NCBI RefSeq assembly: GCF_024733015.1
Contig: NZ_JANKJG010000011.1
Location: 81,408-145,407 of the forward strand
Direction: 5' to 3'
Length of the DNA stretch: 64,000 nt
Source: Pseudosulfitobacter koreensis
GTDB lineage: Bacteria > Pseudomonadota > Alphaproteobacteria > Rhodobacterales > Rhodobacteraceae
Shown here: positions 44,916 to 54,690 of the stretch, piece after piece
How positions within the stretch are numbered: position 1 is the stretch's first letter
Layout: the number at the start of each line of letters is the position of its first letter
Made by a program: the position numbers and the translations under genes
The notes under the pieces: model-generated
Database searches by the model: none
Seen by the model: the letters and a program-made list of their open reading frames with translations, nothing else
Told to the model about the DNA's origin: nothing

Positions 44916-46301
44916 CTAGCGGCGCTGGAATGCGGGGGACATCAGCACGAGGCCGATGGCCTCGGCTTTGCTTTCGGCAGCCTTCGCCGCGAATTTCACC
45001 GGCTCGGGTGCGGATGCGCCCAGCGCCGTGTCGACGAAGGCACGCGGGTCAGGCAGATCGGGGCACAGCTTCTGCGGCCCCGCCATCGCCCAGCGCACAC
45101 GCCCCGAAAGCCCCTGTGGCGTCAGCCAGGCGTCGTCCTCTTCAGGCCAGCCATCGGGGCCGGAAAACGCCTGCCAAGTCTGCCCCATGATGGCCATCGG
45201 CGTCAGCACCACATTGCGCATCTGCTTTTCCGTCATCTCGGTCATCATCACCGGATCGACCGCCAGTGCGCGCATCGCAGAGCCCACGAAATCGACGGGC
45301 GGCTTGATGTTGGCCCCTTCGCGCGTCCATGCGGCGGGGTGTTCCAGCAGCGCTGCATATACCTGCATCAGGTCGCCACCCGTCGCGATGTACCGCGCGG
45401 TCACGTGGTCAATCAGCGCGGGGTCGGGCGTGTCGGAGACAAAATGCACCGCCAGTTTCCATGACAGATGCCGCGCGGTTATGGGATGGATCGCCAGATC
45501 TTCCAGCACCGCATGGACGGGCTTGATGGTCAGCGTGTCCGCATAGGTCTTGCCCAGCACGGTTTCGGCGCCCGGCTCGACATAATTCTTGCGAAACACG
45601 CGGCCTTGCAGGGGCTTGAACGACAGGCCGGTGAACAGCTCGGCCAGTTCGCGCACGTCGGTCTGGGTATAGGGGCCGCCCACGCCCAAGGTGTGCAATT
45701 CCAACACTTCGCGGGCCAGGTTTTCGTTCAGGCCCCCGCCCTTGCCCGCAGTCATGACCCGCTTGCTGCCCGCGCCCATCGACTGGTCCTGGTCCAGAAA
45801 CGACAGCATCACAGGATGGGTAACGGCGCTGATCAGCAGATCGGCGAAACGCCCGCCGACGAAAGGGCGCACCGCCTCTTCGATATAGGGCGAGGTCGCG
45901 CTTTTCAGCAGCCCGCCCTTGCCCCGTGCTGCGAAATGGTCACCCCAGAAATAGACCAGCCGTTCGTGAAATCCGGCTTCGGTATAGGTGCGGCGCAGCA
46001 TCGACTGGCCCAGCCAGTGGATCATGTCGAAACGCGCCTGATTCTTGATGTCCTTGCGCTGCCGGTCCGCCGCTTCGGCTTCGGGCGTGCCCTTGTTCGC
46101 GCGGATCAGGCGGCGCAAAGCGTTGGTTTCGGCGATGCGTGCACCGAAGCTGTCAAAGCGTTCTATTGGAAACCGACGGGCCATGGCGTCGGGGCCTGAA
46201 ATCCCTGCCAGCATCGCCTCGACCGACGTGGCGGGCGCGATCACCGGCGACAGGCCGCAGCCAAACCGCATTTCTGCAAACTCGGGTTCGAAGGCGCGCA
46301 T
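44916..46301 (-). CDS. DUF1800 protein
   Basis: 461 residues, mostly helical. Typical segments are ALRRLIRANKGTPEA, HERLVYFWGDHFAA, NENLAREVLELHTLGVGGPYTQTDVRELAELFTG and SWKLAVHFVSD. No signal peptide is obvious, unlike its partner. The DUF1501/DUF1800 pair is transcribed in the order DUF1800 then DUF1501. The joint role is unknown. Confidence 0.9.
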   Translation of the reverse strand: MRAFEPEFAEMRFGCGLSPVIAPATSVEAMLAGISGPDAMARRFPIERFDSFGARIAETNALRRLIRANKGTPEAEAADRQRKDIKNQARFDMIHWLGQSMLRRTYTEAGFHERLVYFWGDHFAARGKGGLLKSATSPYIEEAVRPFVGGRFADLLISAVTHPVMLSFLDQDQSMGAGSKRVMTAGKGGGLNENLAREVLELHTLGVGGPYTQTDVRELAELFTGLSFKPLQGRVFRKNYVEPGAETVLGKTYADTLTIKPVHAVLEDLAIHPITARHLSWKLAVHFVSDTPDPALIDHVTARYIATGGDLMQVYAALLEHPAAWTREGANIKPPVDFVGSAMRALAVDPVMMTEMTEKQMRNVVLTPMAIMGQTWQAFSGPDGWPEEDDAWLTPQGLSGRVRWAMAGPQKLCPDLPDPRAFVDTALGASAPEPVKFAAKAAESKAEAIGLVLMSPAFQRR

Positions 46302-46340
46302 GGCTCAGCTCCGCTGCGGGACATGGCACCAATATAGCAA

Positions 46341-46370
46341 GGGGCGCGCCAACTTGCATCGGCGCGCCCC
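46341..46370. repeat. perfect 10-bp inverted repeat between aspS and the DUF1800 gene
   Basis: GGGGCGCGCC, 10-base loop, GGCGCGCCCC. It lies 42 bases after the aspS stop. The T-rich tail (ATTTTTATAT) is on the plus-strand side only, so for aspS (minus strand) it is a hairpin without a U-tract. It may still end or stabilise the aspS transcript. Confidence 0.5.
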
Positions 46371-46411
46371 ATCAATTTTTATATTACAGGCGGCGTGCCG
46401 CCCACGCCCGT

Positions 46412-48262
46412 TCAGTCCTGCGGGATCACCCGCAGCGACAGCTCCATCAGCTGATCGCTCGTGGGCTCGCTGGGTGCGTTCATCATCAGGTCTTCGGCGC
46501 GCTGGTTCATCGGGAACAGGATCACTTCGCGGATGTTCTGCTCGTTGGCCAGCAGCATCACGATGCGGTCGATGCCCGCAGCACAGCCGCCGTGGGGCGG
46601 CGCGCCGTATTGGAACGCGTTGACCATGCCGCCGAACCGCTTGCGCACTTCGCTTTCGTCATAACCTGCGATCTCGAAGGCTTTGAACATGATCTCGGGG
46701 CGGTGGTTCCGGATCGCGCCGGAGACCAGTTCATAGCCGTTGCAGGCCAGGTCATACTGAAAGCCCAAGACCTCCAGCGGGTCGCCCTGCAGCGCGTCCA
46801 TGCCACCCTGGGGCATCGAGAACGGGTTGTGTTCGAAGTCAATCTTGCCGGTGGTCTCGTCCTTTTCGTAGATCGGGAAATCGACGATCCAGGCGAAGGC
46901 AAAGCGGTTGGTGTCGGTCAGGCCAAGTTCGTCGCCGATCACGGTGCGCGCACGGCCTGCGACGGATTCGAACTGTTTCGGCTTGCCGCCGAGGAAGAAC
47001 GCGGCGTCGCCCAGCCCAAGGCCGAGTTGCTGGCGGATCGCTTCGGTGCGCTCGGGACCGATGTTCTTGGCCAGCGGGCCTGCCGCTTCCATACCGCCTT
47101 CGACCTCGCCGGATTTCAGCTTGGCCTGGGCTTCCTTCACGGTGATCCCCAGCTCTTGGGCCACGGCATCCGCGGTCTTTTCGCGCCAGAAGATATAGCC
47201 CATGCCGGGCAGACCTTCCTTTTGCGCGAAAGCGTTCATCCGGTCGCAGAACTTGCGCGACCCGCCCGTGGGTGCGGGGATGGCGCGCACCTCGGTGCCG
47301 TCCTGTTCCAGCAGCTTGGCGAAGATGGCGAAACCGGAACCGGCGAAATGGTCGGACACCACCTGCATCTTGATCGGGTTGCGCAGGTCAGGCTTGTCGC
47401 TGCCGTACCACAGCGCCGCGTCGCGGTAGCTGATCTGCTCCCACGTCTGGTCGACTTTGCGCCCGCCGCCGAACTCTTCGAAAATGCCGCCGATGACCGG
47501 CTGGATCGTGTCGAACACGTCTTGCTGGGTCACAAAGCTCATTTCAAGGTCAAGCTGGTAGAAGTCGGTGGGCGAGCGGTCGGCGCGCGGGTCTTCGTCG
47601 CGGAAACAGGGCGCGATCTGGAAATACTTGTCAAAGCCCGAGACCATCAACAGCTGTTTGAACTGCTGCGGGGCCTGCGGCAGCGCGTAGAACTTGCCGG
47701 GGTGCAGACGCGAGGGCACCAGGAAGTCGCGCGCGCCTTCGGGGCTGGACGCGGTGATGATCGGCGTCTGATATTCGCGGAACTTCGCATCCCACATCCG
47801 GCGGCGCATCGACGCGACCACGTCCGAGCGCAGCTTCATGTTGGCCTGCATCTTTTCGCGGCGCAGGTCGAGGTAGCGGTACTTGAGGCGGGTTTCCTCG
47901 GGGTAATCCTGATCTCCGAACACCATCAGGGGCAGTTCGGCGGCAGGGCCCAGCACCTCGACGGCGCGCACGAAGACTTCGATCTCGCCGGTGGTGATCT
48001 TGGGGTTCACCAGGTCGGGCGCGCGCGCCTTCACCTCGCCGTCGATGCGCACGCACCATTCGCTGCGCAGTTTCTCAACGTCGGCAAAGGCGGCGCTGTC
48101 GGGGTCGCACAGAACTTGCGTCACGCCGTAATGGTCGCGAAGGTCGATGAACAGGATGCCGCCGTGATCGCGCACCCGATTGACCCAACCGGACAGGCGG
48201 ACGGTTTTGCCGACGTCGGCGGCGGTCAGTTCGGCGCAGGTGTGGCTGCGATAGGCGTGCAT
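46412..48262 (-). CDS. aspS: aspartyl-tRNA synthetase (bacterial type)
   Basis: 616 residues: an N-terminal OB fold ([25 protein letters not shown]), class II motif 2 ([29 protein letters not shown]), a GAD insertion domain (about 300-420), and motif 3 ([19 protein letters not shown]). It charges tRNA-Asp. Many alphaproteobacteria use a non-discriminating AspRS with GatCAB; that cannot be decided here. The start is behind GGGAG. Confidence 0.97.
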   Translation of the reverse strand: MHAYRSHTCAELTAADVGKTVRLSGWVNRVRDHGGILFIDLRDHYGVTQVLCDPDSAAFADVEKLRSEWCVRIDGEVKARAPDLVNPKITTGEIEVFVRAVEVLGPAAELPLMVFGDQDYPEETRLKYRYLDLRREKMQANMKLRSDVVASMRRRMWDAKFREYQTPIITASSPEGARDFLVPSRLHPGKFYALPQAPQQFKQLLMVSGFDKYFQIAPCFRDEDPRADRSPTDFYQLDLEMSFVTQQDVFDTIQPVIGGIFEEFGGGRKVDQTWEQISYRDAALWYGSDKPDLRNPIKMQVVSDHFAGSGFAIFAKLLEQDGTEVRAIPAPTGGSRKFCDRMNAFAQKEGLPGMGYIFWREKTADAVAQELGITVKEAQAKLKSGEVEGGMEAAGPLAKNIGPERTEAIRQQLGLGLGDAAFFLGGKPKQFESVAGRARTVIGDELGLTDTNRFAFAWIVDFPIYEKDETTGKIDFEHNPFSMPQGGMDALQGDPLEVLGFQYDLACNGYELVSGAIRNHRPEIMFKAFEIAGYDESEVRKRFGGMVNAFQYGAPPHGGCAAGIDRIVMLLANEQNIREVILFPMNQRAEDLMMNAPSEPTSDQLMELSLRVIPQD

Positions 48263-48382
48263 AATGGGCTCCCGCTCTCTGGGCTGATGATCGGGGCAGA
48301 TACACCGCCCATAGGGTGGGAAGTCAAGCCGCAGGGGCCGTCACACGGGGGAAATCCGCGTGACGGCAGCGTTTTGTCGGCC

Positions 48383-49528
48383 TCAGCCGAGCGAACGCAG
48401 CAATTCCTGCGAGGGCACGCCGGTGGCGGGCAGGCCCCGGCTGGATTGATAGGCGCTGATTGCGGCCTGGCTTTTGGGGCCCAGAACGCCGTCGGCCCCG
48501 TCGGTGTCAAAGCCTGCGGCAGTCAGCCTGCGTTGCAGGGCGACACGGTCATCCTTGGTCAGGCCATTGGCATCGGGCGGGAACGATCCGCGCAATGGCC
48601 CCGCGCCGCCGATCCGGTCGGCCAGATGGCCCACGCCGATCGCGTAGCTGTCGGAGTTGTTGTAGCGTTTGATCACGCCGAAATTCGACGTGACCGAAAA
48701 GCTGGGGCCGCCCGGTTGCGGGGTCAGCACGCTGCCCGCCGGTGCGCCGTTGCCGACCTCGCCACCCCAACGCACACCGCGTGTCCAGCCGTTGCGTTGC
48801 AGGTATGCCGCGGTCGAGGCCAGCGCATCGCTGGGATCGTCCGACCAGATGTCGCGGCGTCCGTCGCCGGTATAGTCCACCGCGAAGGCCTGATAGGATG
48901 TGGGGATGAACTGGGTGTGGCCCATCGCCCCGGCCCAGCTGCCGACCATGCGGCTTGCGGAAATATCCCCGCTCTGAACGATGTTCAGCGCCGCAATCAA
49001 CTGCTTTTCAAAGAACGCGCCGCGCCGCCCGTCATAAGCCAGCGTCGATGTGGCCGAGACCACGGGCACGTCGCCCATCCGCTCGCCGTAGTAGCTTTCC
49101 AGACCCCAGATCGCGCAGATGATGGTGGCATTGACGCCGTATTGCGCCTCGAGCGCGTTCAGCGTGGCATTGTGACGTGCGAAGGCGGCACGTCCCTTGG
49201 TCACGCGTTCGTCCGATGCCGCGATGGCAAGGTAGTCTTCCAGCGTGCGGCTGAATTCGGTCTGGTTGCGGTCGCGTCGGACCACGCCGAGCAGATAGCC
49301 CGCGCCGCGAAATCCTGCATTCAATGTGGTCTGGGATATGCCCTGCGCACCCGCGCGGTCGCGGAAGGATGCGACCCACTGGCTCCAGCCCGCGTTCGGA
49401 ACGGGGCGCAGGTCGTCGGGCAAGCCGCCCGAAGATGCCGCGGGAATACCCGGCATCGAAGAGCTGCACCCCGCAAGGCCCAAGCCCGCTGTCAGCCCGA
49501 GTGTGAAATTGCGTCTGGTGATGATCAT
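48383..49528 (-). CDS. lytic murein transglycosylase (MltB-like) with peptidoglycan-binding domain
   Basis: 381 residues. The N-terminus has a twin-arginine (TRRNF) and a lipobox (LGLAGC), so a Tat-exported lipoprotein is likely. The SLT/MltB-type catalytic domain has Glu in ICAIWGLESYYGER (near 140) and HTQFIPTSYQAFAVDYTGDGRRDIW. The C-terminal 60 residues are a peptidoglycan-binding type 1 domain (LQRRLTAAGFDTDGADGVLGPKSQAAISAYQ). It cleaves glycan strands in the periplasm. Confidence 0.92.
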   Translation of the reverse strand: MIITRRNFTLGLTAGLGLAGCSSSMPGIPAASSGGLPDDLRPVPNAGWSQWVASFRDRAGAQGISQTTLNAGFRGAGYLLGVVRRDRNQTEFSRTLEDYLAIAASDERVTKGRAAFARHNATLNALEAQYGVNATIICAIWGLESYYGERMGDVPVVSATSTLAYDGRRGAFFEKQLIAALNIVQSGDISASRMVGSWAGAMGHTQFIPTSYQAFAVDYTGDGRRDIWSDDPSDALASTAAYLQRNGWTRGVRWGGEVGNGAPAGSVLTPQPGGPSFSVTSNFGVIKRYNNSDSYAIGVGHLADRIGGAGPLRGSFPPDANGLTKDDRVALQRRLTAAGFDTDGADGVLGPKSQAAISAYQSSRGLPATGVPSQELLRSLG

Positions 49529-49649
49529 TTTTATGCCCTGCCCAAGCTTGTTTGCGCGTCACCCTAAAGCAAAGGCGGGCACGCGCAATCATCCGCGCAC
49601 TGGCCATCAGCCAGTACGCGGCGTTTTGCTTAAGGGCGCAGGGGTGCGT

Positions 49650-50798
49650 CTAGCCGATGATCTCCAGCAACAGCTTGCGCGTGTTCTCTTCCGTCATCTT
49701 GACCGGATTGCCGCCGGTGCTGGGGTCGATCATCGCGCCCGCGACGATACGGTCGACATCGGGGTTTTCGACGCCCAGACCCGCCAGCGTTTTCGGGATG
49801 CCCATCGACGCATTCAGATCGTCGACGAAGGCGCAGAACCCGTCGAACCCGCCGTCGATGTCCAGATACCGCGCGGCCTGCGCGATCTTGCCTTCGATCT
49901 CGGGGCGGTTGAATTGCAGCACGGCGGGCATGCAGACCGCGTTCGTGGTGCCGTGGTGGGTGTGGTAGATGGCGCCGATGGGATGCGACAGCGCGTGGAT
50001 GGCGCCCAGACCCTTCTGGAATGCGGTGGCACCCATCGCGGCGGCGGACATCATCTGCGCGCGGGCTTCGATGTCGGTGCCATCCTTGAAGGCGCGCGGC
50101 AGATAATCCTTGACCAGACGCATCCCCTCCAGCGCCATGCCCTGGCTCATCGGATGGTAATGCGGCGAACAGAATGCCTCGACGCAATGGGCAAAGGCAT
50201 CAAGACCCGTGCCCGCGGTGATGAACGGCGGCATGCCGACCGTCAGTTCGGGGTCGCAGATCACCACGCGCGGCAGGATCTTGGGGTGGAAGATGATCTT
50301 TTTCTCAGCCGTCTCGGAATTGGTGATGACCGACGCGCGGCCCACTTCCGAGCCCGTCCCTGCCGTGGTCGGCACCGCGATGATCGGCGCGATGGCGTCG
50401 GCGTCGGCGCGCGTCCACCAGTCGCCGATGTCTTCGAAATCCCAGATCGGGCGGCTTTGCCCGGCCAGAAACGCCACGACCTTGCCCAGATCAAGGCCCG
50501 AGCCGCCGCCGAATGCGATCACGCCGTCATGGCCGCCTTCGCGGTAGACCGCGACGCCCGCCTGCGCGTTGATCTCGTTGGGGTTCGGGTCCACGTCGGA
50601 AAACATCGCACGGCCCAGCCCGGCGCCGTCGATCAGGTCCAGCGTCTTGCGGGTGATGTCCATGTTCGCCAGCCCACGGTCGGTAATCAACAGCGGCTTG
50701 GTGATGCCTGCGGCGATACACGCCTCGGCAATCTCGGAGATGCGCCCCGCGCCAAAGCGGATTGCGGTGGGATAGGACCAGTTTGCAGTCAGCGTCAT
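49650..50798 (-). CDS. iron-type (group III) alcohol dehydrogenase
   Basis: 382 residues. NAD(P) site GGGSGLDLGKV (about 100), VPTTAGTGSEVGRASV, and the metal ligands in AGTGLDAFAHCVEAFCSPHYHP and ALSHPIGAIYHTHHGTTNAV (Asp and three His). It is the last gene of a seven-gene operon. It begins 3 bases after the aldehyde dehydrogenase stop. I infer that it oxidises an alcohol group of the imported (probably gamma-glutamylated) substrate to an aldehyde, which the next enzyme oxidises. Confidence 0.92.
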   Translation of the reverse strand: MTLTANWSYPTAIRFGAGRISEIAEACIAAGITKPLLITDRGLANMDITRKTLDLIDGAGLGRAMFSDVDPNPNEINAQAGVAVYREGGHDGVIAFGGGSGLDLGKVVAFLAGQSRPIWDFEDIGDWWTRADADAIAPIIAVPTTAGTGSEVGRASVITNSETAEKKIIFHPKILPRVVICDPELTVGMPPFITAGTGLDAFAHCVEAFCSPHYHPMSQGMALEGMRLVKDYLPRAFKDGTDIEARAQMMSAAAMGATAFQKGLGAIHALSHPIGAIYHTHHGTTNAVCMPAVLQFNRPEIEGKIAQAARYLDIDGGFDGFCAFVDDLNASMGIPKTLAGLGVENPDVDRIVAGAMIDPSTGGNPVKMTEENTRKLLLEIIG

Positions 50799-50801
50799 GG
50801 A

Positions 50802-52172
50802 TCAGGCTTTCTTCAGGTGGTAGGATTTGGGGCGGGTCAGGTTGTGATAGCCGATGACCGACAGACCGCCGCCGCGCCCGGTGTCCTTGCAGCCCGTCCA
50901 GCACAGGGCCGGGTCAAGGTAATCGGCGCGGTTCATGAACACGGTGCCGGTTTCGATCTGGTCGGCGATGGCCTCGGCGCGGGCGGCGTCCCTGGTCCAG
51001 ACGGCGGCGGTCAGCCCGTAATCGCTGTCGTTCATCAGGCGGATCGCTTCGACGTCATCCTTGACGGCCATGATGCCGACGACGGGGCCAAAGCTTTCCT
51101 CGCGCATCACGCGCATGTCGTGGGTCACGTTCGTAAGGATCTGCGGCATCAAGTACGCACCATTGTCCTGCGGAAAATCGGCGGGGTCGATGTGGGCCGT
51201 GGCACCGGCGGCAATCGCCTCGGCGGTCTGCTCGCGTACGGTTTCGGCAAAGCGGGCATGCGCCATCGGGCCGATGGTGGTTTCGGGGTCGAGCGGGTTG
51301 CCCAGACGGTAGCCTTTGACGATCTCGACCGCCTTGGCGACGAAATCATCGAACAGCGCCTCGGCCACGTAGATCCGTTCGATCCCGCAGCAGCATTGGC
51401 CCGAGTTGAACATCGCGCCGTCGATCAGCGTGTCGGCAGCCGCCTGCACGTCGGCGTCGTCGCAGACATAGCCGGGGTCCTTGCCGCCCAGTTCGAGCCC
51501 GACACCGGTGAAGGTTCCGGCAGCGGCAGTTTCGATCGCGCGGCCCCCGCCGACCGATCCGGTGAAGTTCACGAAGCCGAAGGATTTCGCGGCGATCAGG
51601 TCGGATGTGGTCTGATGGTCCAGAAACACGTTCTGGAACACGTCATCGGGGATACCTGCGGCGTGGAATGCCTGTGCCAGACGTTCACCGACCAGCGGCG
51701 TCTGGCTGGCGTGTTTCAGCATCACCGCGTTGCCTGCGATCAGCGCGGGAGCGACGGTGTTGATCGCCGTCATGTAGGGATAATTCCACGGAGCCACGAC
51801 CAGCACGACGCCGTGCGGCACACGTTTGATCACGCGGCGAAACGTGTCGCTGTCCTCGATCACGATGTCGGCCAGCGCGTCCTGCGCGATCTCGGCCATA
51901 TAGGTGGCACGTTCGTTGAAACCACCGAATTCTCCGCCATAGCGGATCGGACGGCCCATCTGGTGCGCCAGTTCCGGCACGATCTGGTCGTTCATCGCAC
52001 CGATGCGCGCGACGCCGTCCTGAACCAGCGCGATACGCTCGGCCAGCGGGCGCGCGGCCCATGCGGATTGCGCAGCACGGGCACGGTCAACGGCAGCCGT
52101 GGCGTCGGATGCGCCCAGCGGCGTACGCTCGGCATAGACCGATCCGTCGATCGGCGAAATACAGGTAATCAT
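50802..52172 (-). CDS. aldehyde dehydrogenase
   Basis: 456 residues, NAD(P)-dependent ALDH family. The Glu base lies in LELGGKDPGYV (near 235). The catalytic Cys lies in NSGQCCCGIERIY (near 270), and the cofactor segment is VAPWNYPYMTAINTVAPALIAGNAVMLKHAS. It starts 2 bases after the glutamine-synthetase-like stop, so translation is coupled. Its likely substrate is the aldehyde from the iron-type alcohol dehydrogenase, perhaps still gamma-glutamylated as in PuuC-type pathways. Confidence 0.93.
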   Translation of the reverse strand: MITCISPIDGSVYAERTPLGASDATAAVDRARAAQSAWAARPLAERIALVQDGVARIGAMNDQIVPELAHQMGRPIRYGGEFGGFNERATYMAEIAQDALADIVIEDSDTFRRVIKRVPHGVVLVVAPWNYPYMTAINTVAPALIAGNAVMLKHASQTPLVGERLAQAFHAAGIPDDVFQNVFLDHQTTSDLIAAKSFGFVNFTGSVGGGRAIETAAAGTFTGVGLELGGKDPGYVCDDADVQAAADTLIDGAMFNSGQCCCGIERIYVAEALFDDFVAKAVEIVKGYRLGNPLDPETTIGPMAHARFAETVREQTAEAIAAGATAHIDPADFPQDNGAYLMPQILTNVTHDMRVMREESFGPVVGIMAVKDDVEAIRLMNDSDYGLTAAVWTRDAARAEAIADQIETGTVFMNRADYLDPALCWTGCKDTGRGGGLSVIGYHNLTRPKSYHLKKA

Positions 52173-52174
52173 GG

Positions 52175-53539
52175 TCAGGCCCTTTCAAATCCGCGCGCGA
52201 TTTCCCAATCGGTCACGACGCGGTCAAATTCTTCCTGCTCCCATTCGGCGCAACGGGTGTAATGGTCAATCACATCCTCCCCGAAGGCGTCCCGAAGGAA
52301 AGCGGATTTCCGCAATGTCTCGGTCGCCGCCCGCAGGGTCTGCGGAATATCGGCGGCCTTGGCGTCTTCGTAGACGTCACCGCGGGTGGGCGGCGACAGT
52401 TCCATCTTGTCCTCGATGCCCTTGATCCCGGCGGCCAGCATCGCGGCCTGCGCGAGATAGGGGTTCAGGTCGGACCCGCCGATGCGGCATTCGACCCGCA
52501 CGCCCTTGGTGTCGGCACCGCACAGACGGAAGCCCGCCGTGCGGTTGTCGATGGACCAGACGGTCTTGGTGGGGGCAAAGGTGCCCTTGGCGAAGCGTTT
52601 GTAGCTGTTCACGTAAGGCGCCAGGAAGAACGTATAGTCGGGCGCATGGGCGATCAGGCCGGCCATGTAGTTTTTCATCAGATCGGACATGCCCAGATCG
52701 GCGTCCTTGTCGAAGAATGCGGGCGTGTCGCCCTGCCACAGGGATTGGTGCACGTGGCTGGAACTGCCGACGCGGTCCTTGTGCCATTTGGGCAGGAACG
52801 ACGCCGCGCGTCCGTTCTGCCAGGCGATTTCCTTGATCGCGTGTTTCGCGATGCTGTGATGATCGGCGCAGTCCAGCGCGGGGGCGTAGCGGATGTTCAG
52901 CTCTTCCTGCCCGGCCTCGGCCTCGCCCTTCGAATTCTCGATGGGCAGTCCGGCGGCAAAGAGATGGTTGCGGATGGGGCGCATCACGCCCTCTTCCTTG
53001 GTGGTCTGGAAGATGTGGTAATCTTCGTTATAGCCGCTGATCGGGGTCAGATCACGAAAGCCGCTGGCGCGGATTTCATCCAGGGATTTGTCGAACAGGA
53101 AAAATTCCAGCTCGGTCGCCATCATCGCGTCGAACCCCAGATCCTTCAGCCGCGCCACCTGCTTTTTCAGGATCGCGCGCGGATCGTGCGGCACCGGGGC
53201 GTGGGTGTGGTGGTCAAGCATGTCGCAAAGCACCAATGCGGTGCCCTCGAGCCACGGCACGGTGCGCAGCGTCGACAGATCGGGGGCCATGACATAGTCG
53301 CCATAGCCCTTTTCCCAACTGGTCGAGGCATAGCCCGAGGGTGTCGCCATCTCCAGGTCGGTTGCCAGCAGATAATTACAGCAATGGGTTTCCTTGAACG
53401 AGGTTTCCACGAAGTTGACTGCATGAAACCGTTTGCCCATCAAACGGCCCTGCATGTCGACGAAACAGGCCAGCACGGTGTCGATGCTGCCGTCTGTGAC
53501 GCGGGATTTCAGGTCATCAAAGCTGAGGTTGCCGGGCAT
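52175..53539 (-). CDS. glutamine-synthetase-family gamma-glutamylamide ligase
   Basis: 454 residues of the GS superfamily, not the housekeeping GlnA: no adenylylation Tyr loop, and a GlnT/PuuA-like sequence. Metal and ATP motifs are ELEFFLF, QEELNIRY, SSSHVHQSLW, APYVNSYKRF and ECRIGGSDLNPYLAQAAM. Such enzymes join glutamate to an amine using ATP, as in PuuA (putrescine) and IpuC (isopropylamine). The neighbours point to a catabolic role. A GC-rich imperfect hairpin lies in the 76-base gap from dctP (around 53567-53600) and may separate transport and catabolic expression levels. Confidence 0.9.
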   Translation of the reverse strand: MPGNLSFDDLKSRVTDGSIDTVLACFVDMQGRLMGKRFHAVNFVETSFKETHCCNYLLATDLEMATPSGYASTSWEKGYGDYVMAPDLSTLRTVPWLEGTALVLCDMLDHHTHAPVPHDPRAILKKQVARLKDLGFDAMMATELEFFLFDKSLDEIRASGFRDLTPISGYNEDYHIFQTTKEEGVMRPIRNHLFAAGLPIENSKGEAEAGQEELNIRYAPALDCADHHSIAKHAIKEIAWQNGRAASFLPKWHKDRVGSSSHVHQSLWQGDTPAFFDKDADLGMSDLMKNYMAGLIAHAPDYTFFLAPYVNSYKRFAKGTFAPTKTVWSIDNRTAGFRLCGADTKGVRVECRIGGSDLNPYLAQAAMLAAGIKGIEDKMELSPPTRGDVYEDAKAADIPQTLRAATETLRKSAFLRDAFGEDVIDHYTRCAEWEQEEFDRVVTDWEIARGFERA

Positions 53540-53615
53540 GTCGGTATCCTGTGGTTAGAGGGCGTGACACGGGCGACCCGATGGGGCCGCCCGCGTGCAT
53601 CTGGTTGTCGGTGGT

Positions 53616-54647
53616 TCAGCCGTAGCGGTAGGGGCGTCCCGCCTTGACCATGTCGGCGTTGTACTTCTTGAAGATGTCGACGACCCGGCGTTTTACGTCC
53701 GATTCAGCCGCGATCTCTTCCCAGAACTCCTGGGCCGCTGCTTCGACGGTGTCCCATTCCGCATCGGGGATGGTGGTCAGTTGCAGCTTGTCGCCGTTGA
53801 CGCGCAGGTTGGCTTCGCCGCCCCAGTACCACCACTGGCGGTAATAATGCGACTGGTCACAGCACACGCGGAACAGCGTTTGCAGATCTTCGGGCAGTTC
53901 GTTCCAACGCTCCATGTTGGCAAAGAACGATCCGGCCCACGCGCCCGAGATGTTGTTGGTGAGGAAGTAGTTGGTCACATCGGCCCAGCCGACGGTGTAG
54001 TCTTCGGTGATGCCCGACCACGCGATGCCGTCCAGCTCGCCGGTTTGCACGGCGACTTCGATGTCTTCCCATGGCAGGTTGACCGGAACCACGCCGAAAC
54101 GTGTCAGGAACCGGCCCGCCGTGGGGAAGGTGAAGATGCGTTTGCCTTCCAGGTCGGCCAGGCTGTTGATCGGGTCCTTGGTGGCGAAATGGCAGGGGTC
54201 CCAGGCACCGGCGCTGATGTGTTTGACGCCGACCTTGGAATATTCCTCGTCCCAGATTTCGTTCAGGCCGTACTGGTTGAACAGCACCGGCACATCCAGA
54301 GAATAGCGCGAGCCGAAGGGGAAATAGCCGCCAAAGACGGTGACTTCGGTGGGCGATGCCATGCTGTCGTCATCCGATTGCACCGCGTCGATGGTGCCGC
54401 GCTGCATCGCCTGGAACAGCTCGCCCGTGGGGACCAGCTGGTCGGCATAGAACAGTTCGATCTGCATGCGGTCGCCTGCGATCTGGTTGAACATCTTGAT
54501 CGCGGGGTCGATCACCTCGGCGGCCAGTGCGGCACCCGCATAGGTCTGCATCCGCCATGTGATCGTCGATTGCGCCAGCGCGGGCGTCGCCAGGGCGGCG
54601 GGGCCGGCAACGGCTGCACCCTGAATGAACTTGCGTCGTGTCGTCAT
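53616..54647 (-). CDS. TRAP transporter substrate-binding protein (DctP family)
   Basis: 343 residues. Twin-arginine signal MTTRRKFIQGAAVAGPAALATPALAQ, then a DctP fold: TWRMQTYAGAALAAEVIDPAIKMFNQ and LEGKRIFTFPTAGRFLTRFG (conserved Arg region). The sequence is of the subgroup annotated for 2-oxo acids or unknown ligands; many aromatic residues (YYRQWWYWGG) are present late. It binds the substrate in the periplasm for the DctQM permease. The start at 54647 matches the Tat signal; the longer frame does not. Confidence 0.93.
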   Translation of the reverse strand: MTTRRKFIQGAAVAGPAALATPALAQSTITWRMQTYAGAALAAEVIDPAIKMFNQIAGDRMQIELFYADQLVPTGELFQAMQRGTIDAVQSDDDSMASPTEVTVFGGYFPFGSRYSLDVPVLFNQYGLNEIWDEEYSKVGVKHISAGAWDPCHFATKDPINSLADLEGKRIFTFPTAGRFLTRFGVVPVNLPWEDIEVAVQTGELDGIAWSGITEDYTVGWADVTNYFLTNNISGAWAGSFFANMERWNELPEDLQTLFRVCCDQSHYYRQWWYWGGEANLRVNGDKLQLTTIPDAEWDTVEAAAQEFWEEIAAESDVKRRVVDIFKKYNADMVKAGRPYRYG

Positions 54648-54690
54648 GTTTTCTCTCCTTGTGGGGTTAAGCCGGTTAGCCGGTTCTTGA

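Noticed and set aside
44916..44960. Signal peptide on the DUF1800 protein
   Set aside because: The N-terminus (at 46301) is not hydrophobic, and no upstream in-frame start adds a leader.
46341..46370. Perfect hairpin after aspS as a rho-independent terminator of aspS
   Set aside because: The T-rich tail is on the wrong side for the minus-strand gene, so I list it only as an inverted repeat.
46139..49567. Open plus-strand frame of 1142 codons antisense to aspS and the lytic transglycosylase
   Set aside because: High GC third positions of the real genes remove stops on the other strand. The product is His/Gln/Arg/Val-rich without any family motif, and the minus-strand genes are certain.
49326..52262. 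Open plus-strand frame of 978 codons antisense to the alcohol and aldehyde dehydrogenases
   Set aside because: Same codon-bias shadow; composition is not protein-like and both antisense genes have full catalytic motifs.
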